DNA of 41,546 nt. It comes from JACZST01 sp964195155. Its GTDB lineage: Bacteria > Actinomycetota > Acidimicrobiia > Spongiisociales > UBA5794. Position 1 is the first letter of the stretch. Each line of letters opens with the position of its first letter. The translations under genes and the position numbers were made by a program. The stretch spans positions 1 to 41,546 of the forward strand of contig CAXMOP010000017.1 of the NCBI GenBank assembly GCA_964195155.1, read 5' to 3'. Positions 15,191 to 23,073 of this stretch are shown here, one piece after another. Below the pieces are notes generated by a model that did not search any database, had not been told where the DNA came from, and saw only the letters and a program-made list of their open reading frames with translations.

Positions 15191-15334
15191 TGCTTGTTTG
15201 GGCGGCTCGCATGCGCGCCATGCTTGCTGGCGACTCGCGGTGCGCTCGCCGTTGACTGCGTGATCGCGACATCGCAATCGAGAAGCGATTCGGTGATCGC
15301 TGCATCTCAGCCGGGAAACGAATCGGCCGATTCG
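15191..15334 (+). repeat. Decayed copy of the composite intergenic repeat, locus 3
   Basis: The gap between ilvE and the S9 peptidase contains the leader core TTTGGGCGGCTCG (about 15197–15209), one GCGACTC heptamer (15230–15236) and the unit core TGACTGCGTGATCGCGAC (15253–15270). A second, shorter unit begins at GTGATCGC (15293–15300). A perfect 16-bp palindrome, CGAATCGGCCGATTCG (15319–15334), ends it. Parts match loci 1 and 2, but the order is disturbed. Confidence 0.6.
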
Positions 15335-15382
15335 CTCGCCGCCACCTGCTAGTCGCGACCTGAGAAATCGGGCGGCGCCGCG

Positions 15383-17305
15383 TCACCGCAGGTGGCGGTC
15401 GTGCCAGTCCAGGATGATCTCGAACCGCTCGACCCGATGCTTGGGCCTGCCGCTCCGTGACAACTCGTGGCCTTCGCCTGCCGGGAACCGCACCATCTCG
15501 GTGTCGACCCCGTTGCGCAAAAGCACCGTAAAAAGCTGCTCGGCCTGTTCGATCGGGCAGCGCCAGTCGCTCTCGGAATGCAGAACCAGTGTTGGAGTGG
15601 TGATCCTGTCGGCGTGGCGGAGGGGGCTCGCCGCCCACAGGGCAGCCATCCGGTCCTCGACCCCGGGCCCGAGGTAGAAGCCGTCGAAGACCGTCCCGAT
15701 GTCAGATGTCCCGGCGAACGAGAGAAACGAATACAAGCCGCGCTCGGCCACCGCGGACCGGTAGCGATGTTCCTCGGCAATGACCCTCGCCGTGGCGAAG
15801 CCGCCGTACGAGCCTCCCATCACGCCAAGACGGTCGAGGTCCAGCCTCGGGAATGCGGTCGCCGCAGCATCGGGGATCGCCAGTTCATCGATGAGGTCCG
15901 GCGGATCATCATGATGCCACTGCCCAACGATCGCCCGCACGTGATCCCTTCCATACCCACTCGATCCCCTGGGGTTGGTAGCGACCACCCCGTACCCGGC
16001 GCCGGCATACACCTGGAATTCGTCGAAGAATCCGTACCCGTATTGCGCGGCGGGACCTCCGTGGATGTTCACCAGCATCGGCACCGGATCGTCCCCCGGC
16101 GGCAAGTAGACCCAGCCCTCGATGGTCACCCCATCGTGCTCGATGGTGAACCGCTCTGGTTCGACGAGTTCGGTCGCCTCGCGGAACTCGTCGTTCAGCG
16201 ACGTGATGCGCCGCTCCTCTCCGTCCTGCCACCAATACACGTCGCCGGGGTCGGTCGGCGTGGAGGCAACGAAGACCGCGGCGGACCCGTCGGGCCGCGG
16301 GCTGATCCCGGTGATCTCCCGATCCCCGCCGATGATCTCGTCGACGGACCCGTCCGGCTCGATGCGGACAACCCGAACCGCTCCTGCGTCCTCCAGCGTT
16401 GACAGCGCCGTCCCGTCGTCGAGCCATTGCGGTCCTTCGGGTGCGATCGGTCCCGCAAACGACACCAGATTGCGGTCGATCTTTGTCACCTGCTCCCAGC
16501 CCCCGTTCGTCTGTCTCAACAGCGGGTGGACCGTCGGGTGCGACCAAACCTCCTCGGAGCCGAAGACGTGCACGATGCCGTCGGTGGCGAAAGAGGGCAC
16601 GCTCCAGTCTCCGATCGGCGTTAGCGCCAACGGCTCTCCCCCGGCAGCTGCGATCGACCACACCTGGGTACCGGGGTCCAGTCCTCGCTCCTCGTGGCGC
16701 GCCGAAACGAAGATGAGGCTCTCACCGTCGGGATGCCAGCGGGCACCGGAGTCGAAGAAGTCGCCGTCGGTCAGACGTGCGGTGCCGTGATCCTCGTCGC
16801 TGTCCACCAACCACAGGTGGGTCCGCTTGTCGTCGAGCCAACCGATGTTGTCGAAGCGGAACGGCAGCCGGGTGATCCGGCGTGGCATTCGCGACCGCTC
16901 TTCGGGCTCGACGTCTTGCCAGGGCTCAACCCATTCTCTTGCAACCGCCGCCATCGATGATCCGTCGGGCGACCACTCGAGCTCCAGAACGCCAAGCTCG
17001 AAGTCGCTGATCACCTCGGCCTCGCCGCCGCCCACCGGGAGGACGGCGATCTGTGCCGGGTCGTCCTTCTGGCCACCCTTGCGAAGGAAGGCGAGCCGGG
17101 TGCCGTCCGGCGACCAGCGCGGGCTGGTGTCGCCTGGTCCCGAGGTGACCGGCCGCGCAGATTCTCCATCCCACAGCCAGATGCGCTGGTCGTATCGATC
17201 CTCTTGGAGATCCATTCTTGTGACGACGAACGCGGCGCGAAGGCCGTCCGGGTGGATCCGCGGGTCAGACGGAACCTGGTAGTCACCGAGTTGGTCGGGT
17301 TGCAT
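15383..17305 (-). CDS. S9-family serine peptidase (acylaminoacyl-peptidase/prolyl-oligopeptidase type)
   Basis: The 640-residue protein has an N-terminal TolB/WD40-like beta-propeller (about 15–370, with repeated W-x-PDG motifs) and a C-terminal alpha/beta-hydrolase domain. The catalytic triad is Ser499 in GGSYGGF, Asp580 in SESDW and His613 in AGEGHE. IHGGPAAQYGY is the oxyanion region. The family cleaves short peptides or removes acylated N-terminal residues. ATG 17305 is chosen because AGGAG lies 9 nt upstream; GTG 17332 is less likely. No signal peptide is seen, so it is probably cytoplasmic. It stands alone between ilvE and the divergent pgpA. Confidence 0.93.
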   Translation of the reverse strand: MQPDQLGDYQVPSDPRIHPDGLRAAFVVTRMDLQEDRYDQRIWLWDGESARPVTSGPGDTSPRWSPDGTRLAFLRKGGQKDDPAQIAVLPVGGGEAEVISDFELGVLELEWSPDGSSMAAVAREWVEPWQDVEPEERSRMPRRITRLPFRFDNIGWLDDKRTHLWLVDSDEDHGTARLTDGDFFDSGARWHPDGESLIFVSARHEERGLDPGTQVWSIAAAGGEPLALTPIGDWSVPSFATDGIVHVFGSEEVWSHPTVHPLLRQTNGGWEQVTKIDRNLVSFAGPIAPEGPQWLDDGTALSTLEDAGAVRVVRIEPDGSVDEIIGGDREITGISPRPDGSAAVFVASTPTDPGDVYWWQDGEERRITSLNDEFREATELVEPERFTIEHDGVTIEGWVYLPPGDDPVPMLVNIHGGPAAQYGYGFFDEFQVYAGAGYGVVATNPRGSSGYGRDHVRAIVGQWHHDDPPDLIDELAIPDAAATAFPRLDLDRLGVMGGSYGGFATARVIAEEHRYRSAVAERGLYSFLSFAGTSDIGTVFDGFYLGPGVEDRMAALWAASPLRHADRITTPTLVLHSESDWRCPIEQAEQLFTVLLRNGVDTEMVRFPAGEGHELSRSGRPKHRVERFEIILDWHDRHLR

Positions 17306-17476
17306 GAATGTTGCTCCTGACGACACGGACATCCTTGCAGGGCGGTACCCAGTCCGCTGGTCGGCTGCTCTTCGACGCCGAAACCCAGCTCGTGGTCAGG
17401 GAGTCTTGCGGCTGCCAGCATGTCCGGTAATACGACTGCCGAGATGGGATTCAAACGGCCAAGGGCAGCCGGCGGG

Positions 17477-17510
17477 TACTTGGTACTTGGTACCTGGTAC
17501 CTGATACTCC
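17477..17510 (+). repeat. Heptanucleotide tandem repeat overlapping the pgpA promoter
   Basis: Units TACTTGG, TACTTGG, TACCTGG, TACCTGA and partial TACTCC follow one another. The last units create GATACT (17503–17508), which ends 6 nt before the pgpA ATG and could act as its -10 box. Otherwise 17306–17476 holds nothing I recognise. Confidence 0.7.
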
Positions 17511-17514
17511 TCCC

Positions 17515-17964
17515 ATGCACCGGTTCATCGCCAGCGGGTTTTCTCTCGGGCTCATCCCGCGACGGCTATGGGGCAGCGACACTGGGGCCGGAACGTTCGG
17601 CGCCGCGCTCGCCGCGGTGATTTCGCTGCTCCTGTGGCGACAACCGTGGTGGACCGGCCTGATCGCGTTTCTGATCGCGCTTGGTCTGTCGCTGTGGTCG
17701 TCCGCCCCCTTTGCCACCGACCATGAAGATCCGGGTTGGATCGTCATCGACGAGGTGGCCGGCACCTTGGTGGCACTGATCGGCCTCACCGGTTGGCCAT
17801 GGCTGGTCGCTTTGGTAGTCGCCAGGGCCGCCGACATCTTCAAGGTGCTTCCGGGTGTCAAACAGGCAGAGGAGTTGCCCGGAGCAATTGGTGTGACAAT
17901 GGACGACGTGGTCGCCGGAGCCTACGGGCTCGCCGCGGGATGGCTCGTGGTCTTCCTGTTCTAG
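17515..17964 (+). CDS. pgpA: Phosphatidylglycerophosphatase A
   Basis: This enzyme removes phosphate from phosphatidylglycerophosphate to give phosphatidylglycerol. The 149-residue membrane protein has the family motifs GAGTFGA (residues 24–30), the DPGWIVIDEVAGT acidic motif, and DIFKVLPGVKQAEELPGA followed by GVTMDDVVAGAYG. Four hydrophobic stretches are consistent with membrane helices. ATG 17515 has no Shine-Dalgarno; a GATACT hexamer 6 nt upstream suggests a leaderless mRNA. It converges on serA, with a small hairpin between the two stops. Confidence 0.9.
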   Translation: MHRFIASGFSLGLIPRRLWGSDTGAGTFGAALAAVISLLLWRQPWWTGLIAFLIALGLSLWSSAPFATDHEDPGWIVIDEVAGTLVALIGLTGWPWLVALVVARAADIFKVLPGVKQAEELPGAIGVTMDDVVAGAYGLAAGWLVVFLF

Positions 17965-17973
17965 GTTGCGCAC

Positions 17974-17990
17974 CGACCGGTGAACGGTCG
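17974..17990. terminator. Hairpin between converging pgpA and serA
   Basis: CGACCG (17974–17979) and CGGTCG (17985–17990) enclose GTGAA. The symmetrical 6-bp stem in a 47-bp convergent gap could serve both directions, but no T-run is present. Confidence 0.4.
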
Positions 17991-18011
17991 ACTCGACAGC
18001 AGTTGAGCCTT

Positions 18012-18944
18012 CTAGCGCCCGCGGTCGAGCGCCGCGATCACCGCCTCGACGACCGAGGTCCCGGCACGATGCTGCGCCTCGTCCGTTGACGCGCCGAGGT
18101 GGGGGGTCACCACGACCTGGGACAGCCCAAACAGCGGGCTTTCCGTAGTGGGCTCGACCGCGTACACGTCGATGGCGGCTCCGGCGATGGTGCCGGCGCT
18201 GATCGCCGCGGCGAGAGCGGCCTCGTCGACGATGCCGCCTCTGGCAACGTTGACGATTCGCGCCGTCGGCTTCATCTGAGCCAGGGCGGCGCTATCGATC
18301 AGCCCCTCGGTTTCGACGGTACGAGGCGCGTGGATGGTGAGGAAGTCCGCCTCGGCGAGCACGTCGGCGAGGCCGACGAGCTCGACGCCGACCGCTTCAG
18401 CGTGTTCGGCGGAAACAATCGGGTCGAAGGCAATGACCCGCATCCCGAAGGCCTGCGCCCGCTGAGCGACCTGCTCGCCGATCTTGCCAAGACCAACGAC
18501 ACCGAGCGTTTTCCCATAGAGCTCGACTCCTTGCAGGTTCTTGCGCTCCCAGCGCCCGGCGCGAAGCGAAGCGTCCGCCTCAGGGATCCGCCTGGCTTGA
18601 GCAAGCAGGAGCGCCATCGTGTGCTCGGCAGCCGAGATCGTCGAGGCGTCCGGGGCATTGACGACCACGATTCCCCGAGCGGCGGCGGTAACCAGGTCGA
18701 TGTTGTCCAGCCCGACCCCGGCGCGTCCGATGACCTCCAGCATCGGTGCCGCGGCGATCATCGCCTCATCGACCCGGGTGGCGGAGCGCACGACGAGACC
18801 AGCCGCGTCATCCAATCCCGCCATGAGCTCGTCGCGCGACGCGCCGACGAGCACCTCGACATCGCACGAAACCCTCAGCTTTTCGATGGCGGCATCGGCG
18901 ATCGGTTCGGCAACGACGACCTTCGGATGGCTCATGGCGGTCAT
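18012..18944 (-). CDS. serA: Short D-3-phosphoglycerate dehydrogenase-type 2-hydroxyacid dehydrogenase
   Basis: The family oxidises 3-phosphoglycerate with NAD in the first step of serine synthesis. The 310-residue protein has GLGKIG (151–156) for NAD and the catalytic set Arg235 (NVARGG), Glu264 (YAVEP) and His282 (PHLGAST). It ends right after the catalytic core, so it lacks the allosteric substrate-binding and ACT domains of the ~525-residue actinobacterial SerA. Either it is an unregulated short PGDH or a related hydroxyacid dehydrogenase. ATG 18944 overlaps the tupA stop (ATGA), so it is translated as the last gene of the tungstate transporter operon, an unexpected partner. Confidence 0.82.
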   Translation of the reverse strand: MTAMSHPKVVVAEPIADAAIEKLRVSCDVEVLVGASRDELMAGLDDAAGLVVRSATRVDEAMIAAAPMLEVIGRAGVGLDNIDLVTAAARGIVVVNAPDASTISAAEHTMALLLAQARRIPEADASLRAGRWERKNLQGVELYGKTLGVVGLGKIGEQVAQRAQAFGMRVIAFDPIVSAEHAEAVGVELVGLADVLAEADFLTIHAPRTVETEGLIDSAALAQMKPTARIVNVARGGIVDEAALAAAISAGTIAGAAIDVYAVEPTTESPLFGLSQVVVTPHLGASTDEAQHRAGTSVVEAVIAALDRGR

Positions 18945-19720
18945 GATGCCAGCGCCGGGGCATACAGCAGATCGTCGAACAGCTCGACATTGGCGGCGAC
19001 GACGGCCGCGCTCCCCTCATCCGAGATCATCCAGTCGAAGAACGCTCGCGCCTCGTCGCTTGCTCCCTCCACGAGCGTGATCCGATACGGGTTCGCCAGT
19101 CGTTCGTCCTCGGCCGCCTCGCCCACCGGTACCAGCGAGATCGACGCGGTGGCGACGAACGAGCCGATCTCGGCGAGCGTGAAGGCGCCTCGCTGATCGG
19201 CAACCTGGAGGGTGAATCCCATGCCCTGGCCGGTCTCGGTGTACCAGGATCGGCCGGTCGGATCGACTCCGGCGATCCCCCAGAGCTCTCGCTCCTTCGC
19301 CGCGGTGCCGGAGCCGTCAGACCGTGACACGAACAAATGCCCCGCTTCGGCGATCAACTCCAGCGACTCAACCGCGTCGGGCGTTCCGAGCTGCGGAGCC
19401 TCCGGTCCAACCAGTACGAAGTGGCTGGCGAACACGGTCTGCTGTTCGGCGTCTGGATGGTCGGCGAGGAACGCCTCCTCCGCTTCGGGTAGGTGCGTGA
19501 TGAGCACCTCTGCGGACCCGGATGCGCCAAGCGCCAGCGCCTCGAGACTGGAAACGCCGAGCACGGAAATCTGAACGCCGGCCGCGTACTCCTCCAGGAC
19601 ACGCGCCATGAACTGGGAGTCGACCAACGTCGTCCCGGCGGCCACGACCACCCGATCCCCGGTGCTGCATCCGGTTGCGATCAGGGCCAGGATGACGGAC
19701 CAGGCAGCGATCCGCCTCAC
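18941..19720 (-). CDS. tupA: Tungstate-type ABC transporter substrate-binding lipoprotein (TupA-like)
   Basis: The 259-residue lipoprotein has its lipobox at LIATGC (Cys18). After the anchor it shows the TupA pattern: TTLVDS (30–35) in the place of the anion-binding TTTST..S segment, AEVLITHLPEAEEAF, SRSDGSGTAAKERELW and YTETGQGMGFTLQVAD. These segments bind tungstate in characterised members; molybdate cannot be excluded by eye. The GTG start at 19720 overlaps the ATPase stop as GTGA. The gene order is permease–ATPase–binding protein. Tungstate or molybdate enzymes are not in the window. Confidence 0.85.
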   Translation of the reverse strand: MRRIAAWSVILALIATGCSTGDRVVVAAGTTLVDSQFMARVLEEYAAGVQISVLGVSSLEALALGASGSAEVLITHLPEAEEAFLADHPDAEQQTVFASHFVLVGPEAPQLGTPDAVESLELIAEAGHLFVSRSDGSGTAAKERELWGIAGVDPTGRSWYTETGQGMGFTLQVADQRGAFTLAEIGSFVATASISLVPVGEAAEDERLANPYRITLVEGASDEARAFFDWMISDEGSAAVVAANVELFDDLLYAPALAS

Positions 19721-20721
19721 GCGCCTCCCCCGACCGCGACGGCTCGCGCTGCGGTCGCCTTGACGCTTACTTGGACCTCGGAGCCTTCGTTGATGTTGAG
19801 CGTGTCGAGTGACCCCGGGGTGATGAGCGCGACCACCGGTGACCCGCAGTCGATGACCACCTCGGCCAGCCTCCCGGTCTCGCGCACCTCGGTGACAACG
19901 CCGCGGAATCGGTTCCTGAGCGACGACCCTTCCAGGTCGCCGGTGTGCACGCCGACCGCCTCGCCGCCGAAAAGCACCTTGACCGGCGTGCCCGCCGAAT
20001 GGTCACCAAGCGCGTAGAAGCGGTGTTCACCCCACTCGACCTCGACGAGGGCGCCGCGTCTGGCGAGGACGCGTCCGTCGACCACGTTGGAGACTCCCAC
20101 GATCTCGGCGACCGTGTCGTCGCTCGGGGTCGCCAGAACCTCAGACACCGGGCCAATCTGAAGAATCTTGCCGTCGATCATGACGGCGAGCCGGTCACCG
20201 AGCATCGCCGCCGTGTCGCGGTCGTGAGTCACGATGATCCCGGTGCGGCCTTCGAGCGCATCGACGATGACGGATGCGACCACCTCCCGGTCGCGGAGGT
20301 CGAGCGGAGCCAACGGCTCGTCGAGCAATACCAGCGGCGAGTCGACTGCAAGGGTCCTCGCGATCGAAAGCCGCATCCGCTCCCCACTCGACAAGGTTCG
20401 TGCCTGGTCTGGTAAACGATCACCGACGCCGAGCCGTTCGGCAAGATCGTCCGCCTTGGTGCGATCGGCGTTGTCGAGTCCAAGGTACAGGTTGGCCCGA
20501 CAGGTACCACGGAACAGGTAGGGCCGCTGCGGCAAATAGGACGCGTATGGCGTCCCGCCCTCTCCCTCGATCGCGGCGATGAGCCGCAGCAGCGTCGTCT
20601 TGCCCGCTCCATTCGGGCCGAAGATGATCAGCCGCTCACCGAGCTCAACGGACAGTTCGGGAATGTCGACAATCGGATCGTCAACTGGCCAGCGAAGGTC
20701 TTCGAATCGCCGTTCAGCCAA
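19717..20721 (-). CDS. tupC: Tungstate/molybdate-type ABC transporter ATPase (TupC-like)
   Basis: The 334-residue ATPase has Walker A GPNGAGKT (35–42), a signature of LSSGE (110–114) instead of LSGGQ, Walker B LVLLDEP (130–136) and the switch His166. Residues about 200–330 add TOBE/MOP-like beta repeats (EIVGVSNVVDGRV, GSEVQVSVKATAARAVAV), which bind oxyanions in ModC-type subunits and may sense substrate. The start is TTG 20721 (LAERRFED), as no ATG is in range. It overlaps the permease stop by 8 bp and the tupA start by 4 bp, so the operon is tightly coupled. Confidence 0.88.
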   Translation of the reverse strand: MAERRFEDLRWPVDDPIVDIPELSVELGERLIIFGPNGAGKTTLLRLIAAIEGEGGTPYASYLPQRPYLFRGTCRANLYLGLDNADRTKADDLAERLGVGDRLPDQARTLSSGERMRLSIARTLAVDSPLVLLDEPLAPLDLRDREVVASVIVDALEGRTGIIVTHDRDTAAMLGDRLAVMIDGKILQIGPVSEVLATPSDDTVAEIVGVSNVVDGRVLARRGALVEVEWGEHRFYALGDHSAGTPVKVLFGGEAVGVHTGDLEGSSLRNRFRGVVTEVRETGRLAEVVIDCGSPVVALITPGSLDTLNINEGSEVQVSVKATAARAVAVGGGA

Positions 20722-21415
20722 TGCCGCGCTCCCGGAACTGCAACCAGGTCAGGGTTCCATTGACGGTGAAGGCGATGACGAGCAGGACAAACCCCAGGGC
20801 AAGCGCTGCCCCGAATCGGGCCTGCCGCGTCTCCTGCACGATCGCAGTGGTCAGCACTCTGGTCTCACCGAGAATGTTCCCTCCAACGATCAGCACCGCT
20901 CCCACCTCGGAGACCACCCTACCGAAGGCGGCCGCCACCGCCGCGGTTACTCCGGGCCAGATCTCCCTGGCCACCACCCTGCCGCGGCGTACGGGCGCCA
21001 GATGGAGCGCATCGAGCTGCTCGCGGGCATCGGGCGAGAGGCTTGCCACGGCGCCGGCGGTGACCCCTGCGGCGATCGGGGTCGCCAGCGCGACCTGGAC
21101 AATGACCATCGCGGCCGGGGTGAACAGGATGCCGAGCGAGCCGAGCGGGCCGTCCGACCACAACAGCAGCAGGACGAGGAGACCAACCAGCACGGGTGGA
21201 ATGGCCATGCCGACGTTGACCAGGGTCCAGAGGAACGCCCGACCGCGGAACCGGCCAAGCCCGAGCCAGATCCCAAACGGGACACCGATGGCTACGCCGA
21301 TCGCGGTGGCTACGCCGGCAACGATCAGCGTGAGGAGCAGTACTTCGGCGAGCTGGCCGCCGGAATTGCCAAGAAACGCGAAGGCGTCTTCGATCACATC
21401 GCCGAGAAATTCCAT
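20714..21415 (-). CDS. tupB: Tungstate-type ABC transporter permease (TupB-like)
   Basis: The 233-residue integral membrane protein has helices at about 20–45, 58–85, 95–120, 165–190 and 203–228. The ATPase-contacting loop is at about 129–160 (LDALHLAPVRRGRVVAREIW). GRVVSEVGAVLIVGGNI is characteristic of TupB/ModB-type permeases. It is the first gene of the tup–serA operon. Upstream, GGTTC/GAACC (21433–21437, 21448–21452) forms a weak inverted repeat that could be part of a control site. It follows gatB on the same strand, after strong hairpins that should separate the transcripts. Confidence 0.88.
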   Translation of the reverse strand: MEFLGDVIEDAFAFLGNSGGQLAEVLLLTLIVAGVATAIGVAIGVPFGIWLGLGRFRGRAFLWTLVNVGMAIPPVLVGLLVLLLLWSDGPLGSLGILFTPAAMVIVQVALATPIAAGVTAGAVASLSPDAREQLDALHLAPVRRGRVVAREIWPGVTAAVAAAFGRVVSEVGAVLIVGGNILGETRVLTTAIVQETRQARFGAALALGFVLLVIAFTVNGTLTWLQFRERGIG

Positions 21416-21478
21416 GCCGGGTGAAGGTTACGGGTTCCTGCCGACGTGAACCGTCCCAGTCGTGAGCCGGCCCCCTCT

Positions 21479-21502
21479 GCGGAGTCGCTGACGCGACTCC
21501 GC
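21479..21502 (-). terminator. Second hairpin downstream of gatB
   Basis: GCGGAGTCGC (21479–21488) and GCGACTCCGC (21493–21502) form a perfect 10-bp stem with a TGAC/GTCA loop. It stands next to another hairpin at 21503–21527, so gatB transcripts meet two strong structures in a row. Confidence 0.7.
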
Positions 21503-21527
21503 GTCTCCCCCGCAAAGCGGGGGAGAC
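21503..21527 (-). terminator. First hairpin downstream of gatB
   Basis: GTCTCCCCCGC (21503–21513) and GCGGGGGAGAC (21517–21527) form a perfect 11-bp stem with a 3-nt loop. It is the strongest terminator-like structure in the window. Only one arm of it is repeated in the duplicated gatB tail at 21595–21683. Confidence 0.8.
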
Positions 21528-21683
21528 GAAGAAAGAGCCTCAGCCGGAGGCATTGGCGCGCACGAGCTCCCGAACGATCTTCGGATCGGCCTTGCCGCAA
21601 AGCGGGGGAGACGAAGAAGGAGCGTCAGCCGGAGGCTTTGGCGCGCACGAGCTCCTGGACGATCTTCGGATCGGCCTTGCCGC
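21510..21683 (-). repeat. 85-bp tandem duplication of the gatB 3' end
   Basis: Two direct copies (21510–21598 and 21595–21683) have a period of 85 bp and about five differences. The upper copy is the real end of gatB (GKADPKIVQELVRAKASG, stop at 21625). The lower copy (21540–21598) encodes GKADPKIVRELVRANASG and its own TGA but is detached from the gene, so it is a gatB fragment. The repeat boundary falls in the terminator loop. Confidence 0.92.
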
Positions 21684-23073
21684 CGGTGGCCTTCATCACC
21701 TGACCAACGAGGAAACCGACCGGCTTGGCGTCTCCCTGCCTGATCTTGTCAACCGCGTCACCGTTTTCGGCAAGGACTGCCTCGACCGCGTCCTCGATGG
21801 CGGTCACATCCGAGATCTGGACGAGGTCGCGCTCCTCGGCCACCGTCTGTGGGCTGCCTTCGCCGGCGAGAACACCGCGGAGCACCTCCTTCGCCGCGGT
21901 CGAGGACAGAGCGCCGCTCGAGGTCATCGCCACCAGTTCGCCAAGGTGCTCGGGGGTGAGCCCGGTCCGGTCGATCGTGGTGTCCGCGCTGCGGAGATAT
22001 GCGACGACCTCCCCGGTGATCCAATTCCCCACCGAGCGCGCATCGGCGCCGTCGGCGACTGCCGCGGTGAACAACCGCCCGAGGTCATCGGAGTCCGCCA
22101 GGAGTGCTGCCGTTGCAGCGGCGGCGCCGAGCTCGACATAACCGGCGCGCTTCTCCGCGGGAAGGATCGGTCGTTGCGAACGGATCGCCTGTCGCCAGGC
22201 CTCGTCGATGTGCAGCGGCAGCAGGTCGGGCTCCTGAAAGTACCGGTAGTCCTCAGACTCCTCTTTCGAGCGCATCGAAGTCGTCACGCCTCGGTCCTCG
22301 TTCCAATGACGCGTCTCCAACACGACCGTACCGCCGCCCTCGAGCACCTCGATCTGGCGATCGATCTCGTAGGCGATTGCCCGGTGAAGGGATCGGAGTG
22401 AATTCATGTTCTTCACCTCGGCTCTCGTACCGAGCGTGTCCACCCCCTCGGGCCGGACGGACACGTTGGCGTCGAAGCGCATCGATCCCTCTTCCAGCCT
22501 GGCGTCAGACACGCCGAGCGCTCGAACGATGCGCTGGATTTCTGCGCCATACGCCCGTGCTTGATCCGGGCTACGGATATCGGGCTCTGAGACGACCTCG
22601 ACCAGTGGGACGCCGGCGCGATTGAAATCGAGCAACGTATGTTCCGCACCGTGGATCCTTCCACTGTCGCCCTGGTGGAGGCTCTTGCCGGTGTCCTCCT
22701 CCATGTGCACCCGCGTGATACCCACCGTCGTCGGTTCGCCATCCACATCGACCTCGATGTGGCCGTCGACGCACAGCGGGTAGGTGTACTGAGAGATCTG
22801 GTAGTTCTTCGGCAAATCGGGGTAGAAGTAGTTCTTGCGGTAGAACAGCGACGTCTCGGTCAGTGTGCAGGCGAGGGCGTCGCCGATCGCCAGGATGCCC
22901 TCGATGGCCTCCCGGTTGGCGACGGGAAGCGCTCCGGGAAGTCCAAGGCACACCGGGCACACCGACGTGTTGGGTTCGTCGCCGAAGTCGACCGGACATC
23001 CGCAGAACATCTTTGACGCGGTCTGCAGCTCGACGTGGGTTTCGATCCCGATGACGGGCTCCCAGCGACTCAT
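21625..23073 (-). CDS. gatB: Asp/Glu-tRNA(Asn/Gln) amidotransferase subunit B
   Basis: GatB binds and phosphorylates the Glu on misacylated tRNA-Gln and positions it for amidation. The 482-residue protein begins with the family signature WEPVIGIETHVEL (4–16). It retains the zinc-type cysteines Cys24, Cys26, Cys39 and Cys42, the RNRAGVPLVEVVSEPD-like segment (here FNRAGVPLVEVVSEPD), and a C-terminal YqeY-like tail domain to residue 482. ATG 23073 overlaps the gatA stop as ATGA. The last 18 codons are duplicated downstream as a detached fragment. Confidence 0.96.
   Translation of the reverse strand: MSRWEPVIGIETHVELQTASKMFCGCPVDFGDEPNTSVCPVCLGLPGALPVANREAIEGILAIGDALACTLTETSLFYRKNYFYPDLPKNYQISQYTYPLCVDGHIEVDVDGEPTTVGITRVHMEEDTGKSLHQGDSGRIHGAEHTLLDFNRAGVPLVEVVSEPDIRSPDQARAYGAEIQRIVRALGVSDARLEEGSMRFDANVSVRPEGVDTLGTRAEVKNMNSLRSLHRAIAYEIDRQIEVLEGGGTVVLETRHWNEDRGVTTSMRSKEESEDYRYFQEPDLLPLHIDEAWRQAIRSQRPILPAEKRAGYVELGAAAATAALLADSDDLGRLFTAAVADGADARSVGNWITGEVVAYLRSADTTIDRTGLTPEHLGELVAMTSSGALSSTAAKEVLRGVLAGEGSPQTVAEERDLVQISDVTAIEDAVEAVLAENGDAVDKIRQGDAKPVGFLVGQVMKATGGKADPKIVQELVRAKASG

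Noticed and set aside
17430..17470. tRNA remnant (GGGATTCAAAC resembles a T-arm)
   Set aside because: No matching acceptor or anticodon stem could be found around it.
21416..21478. Molybdenum-cofactor/tungsten riboswitch upstream of tupB
   Set aside because: Only a weak 5-bp inverted repeat is present; the region is too short and lacks the conserved multi-stem structure.
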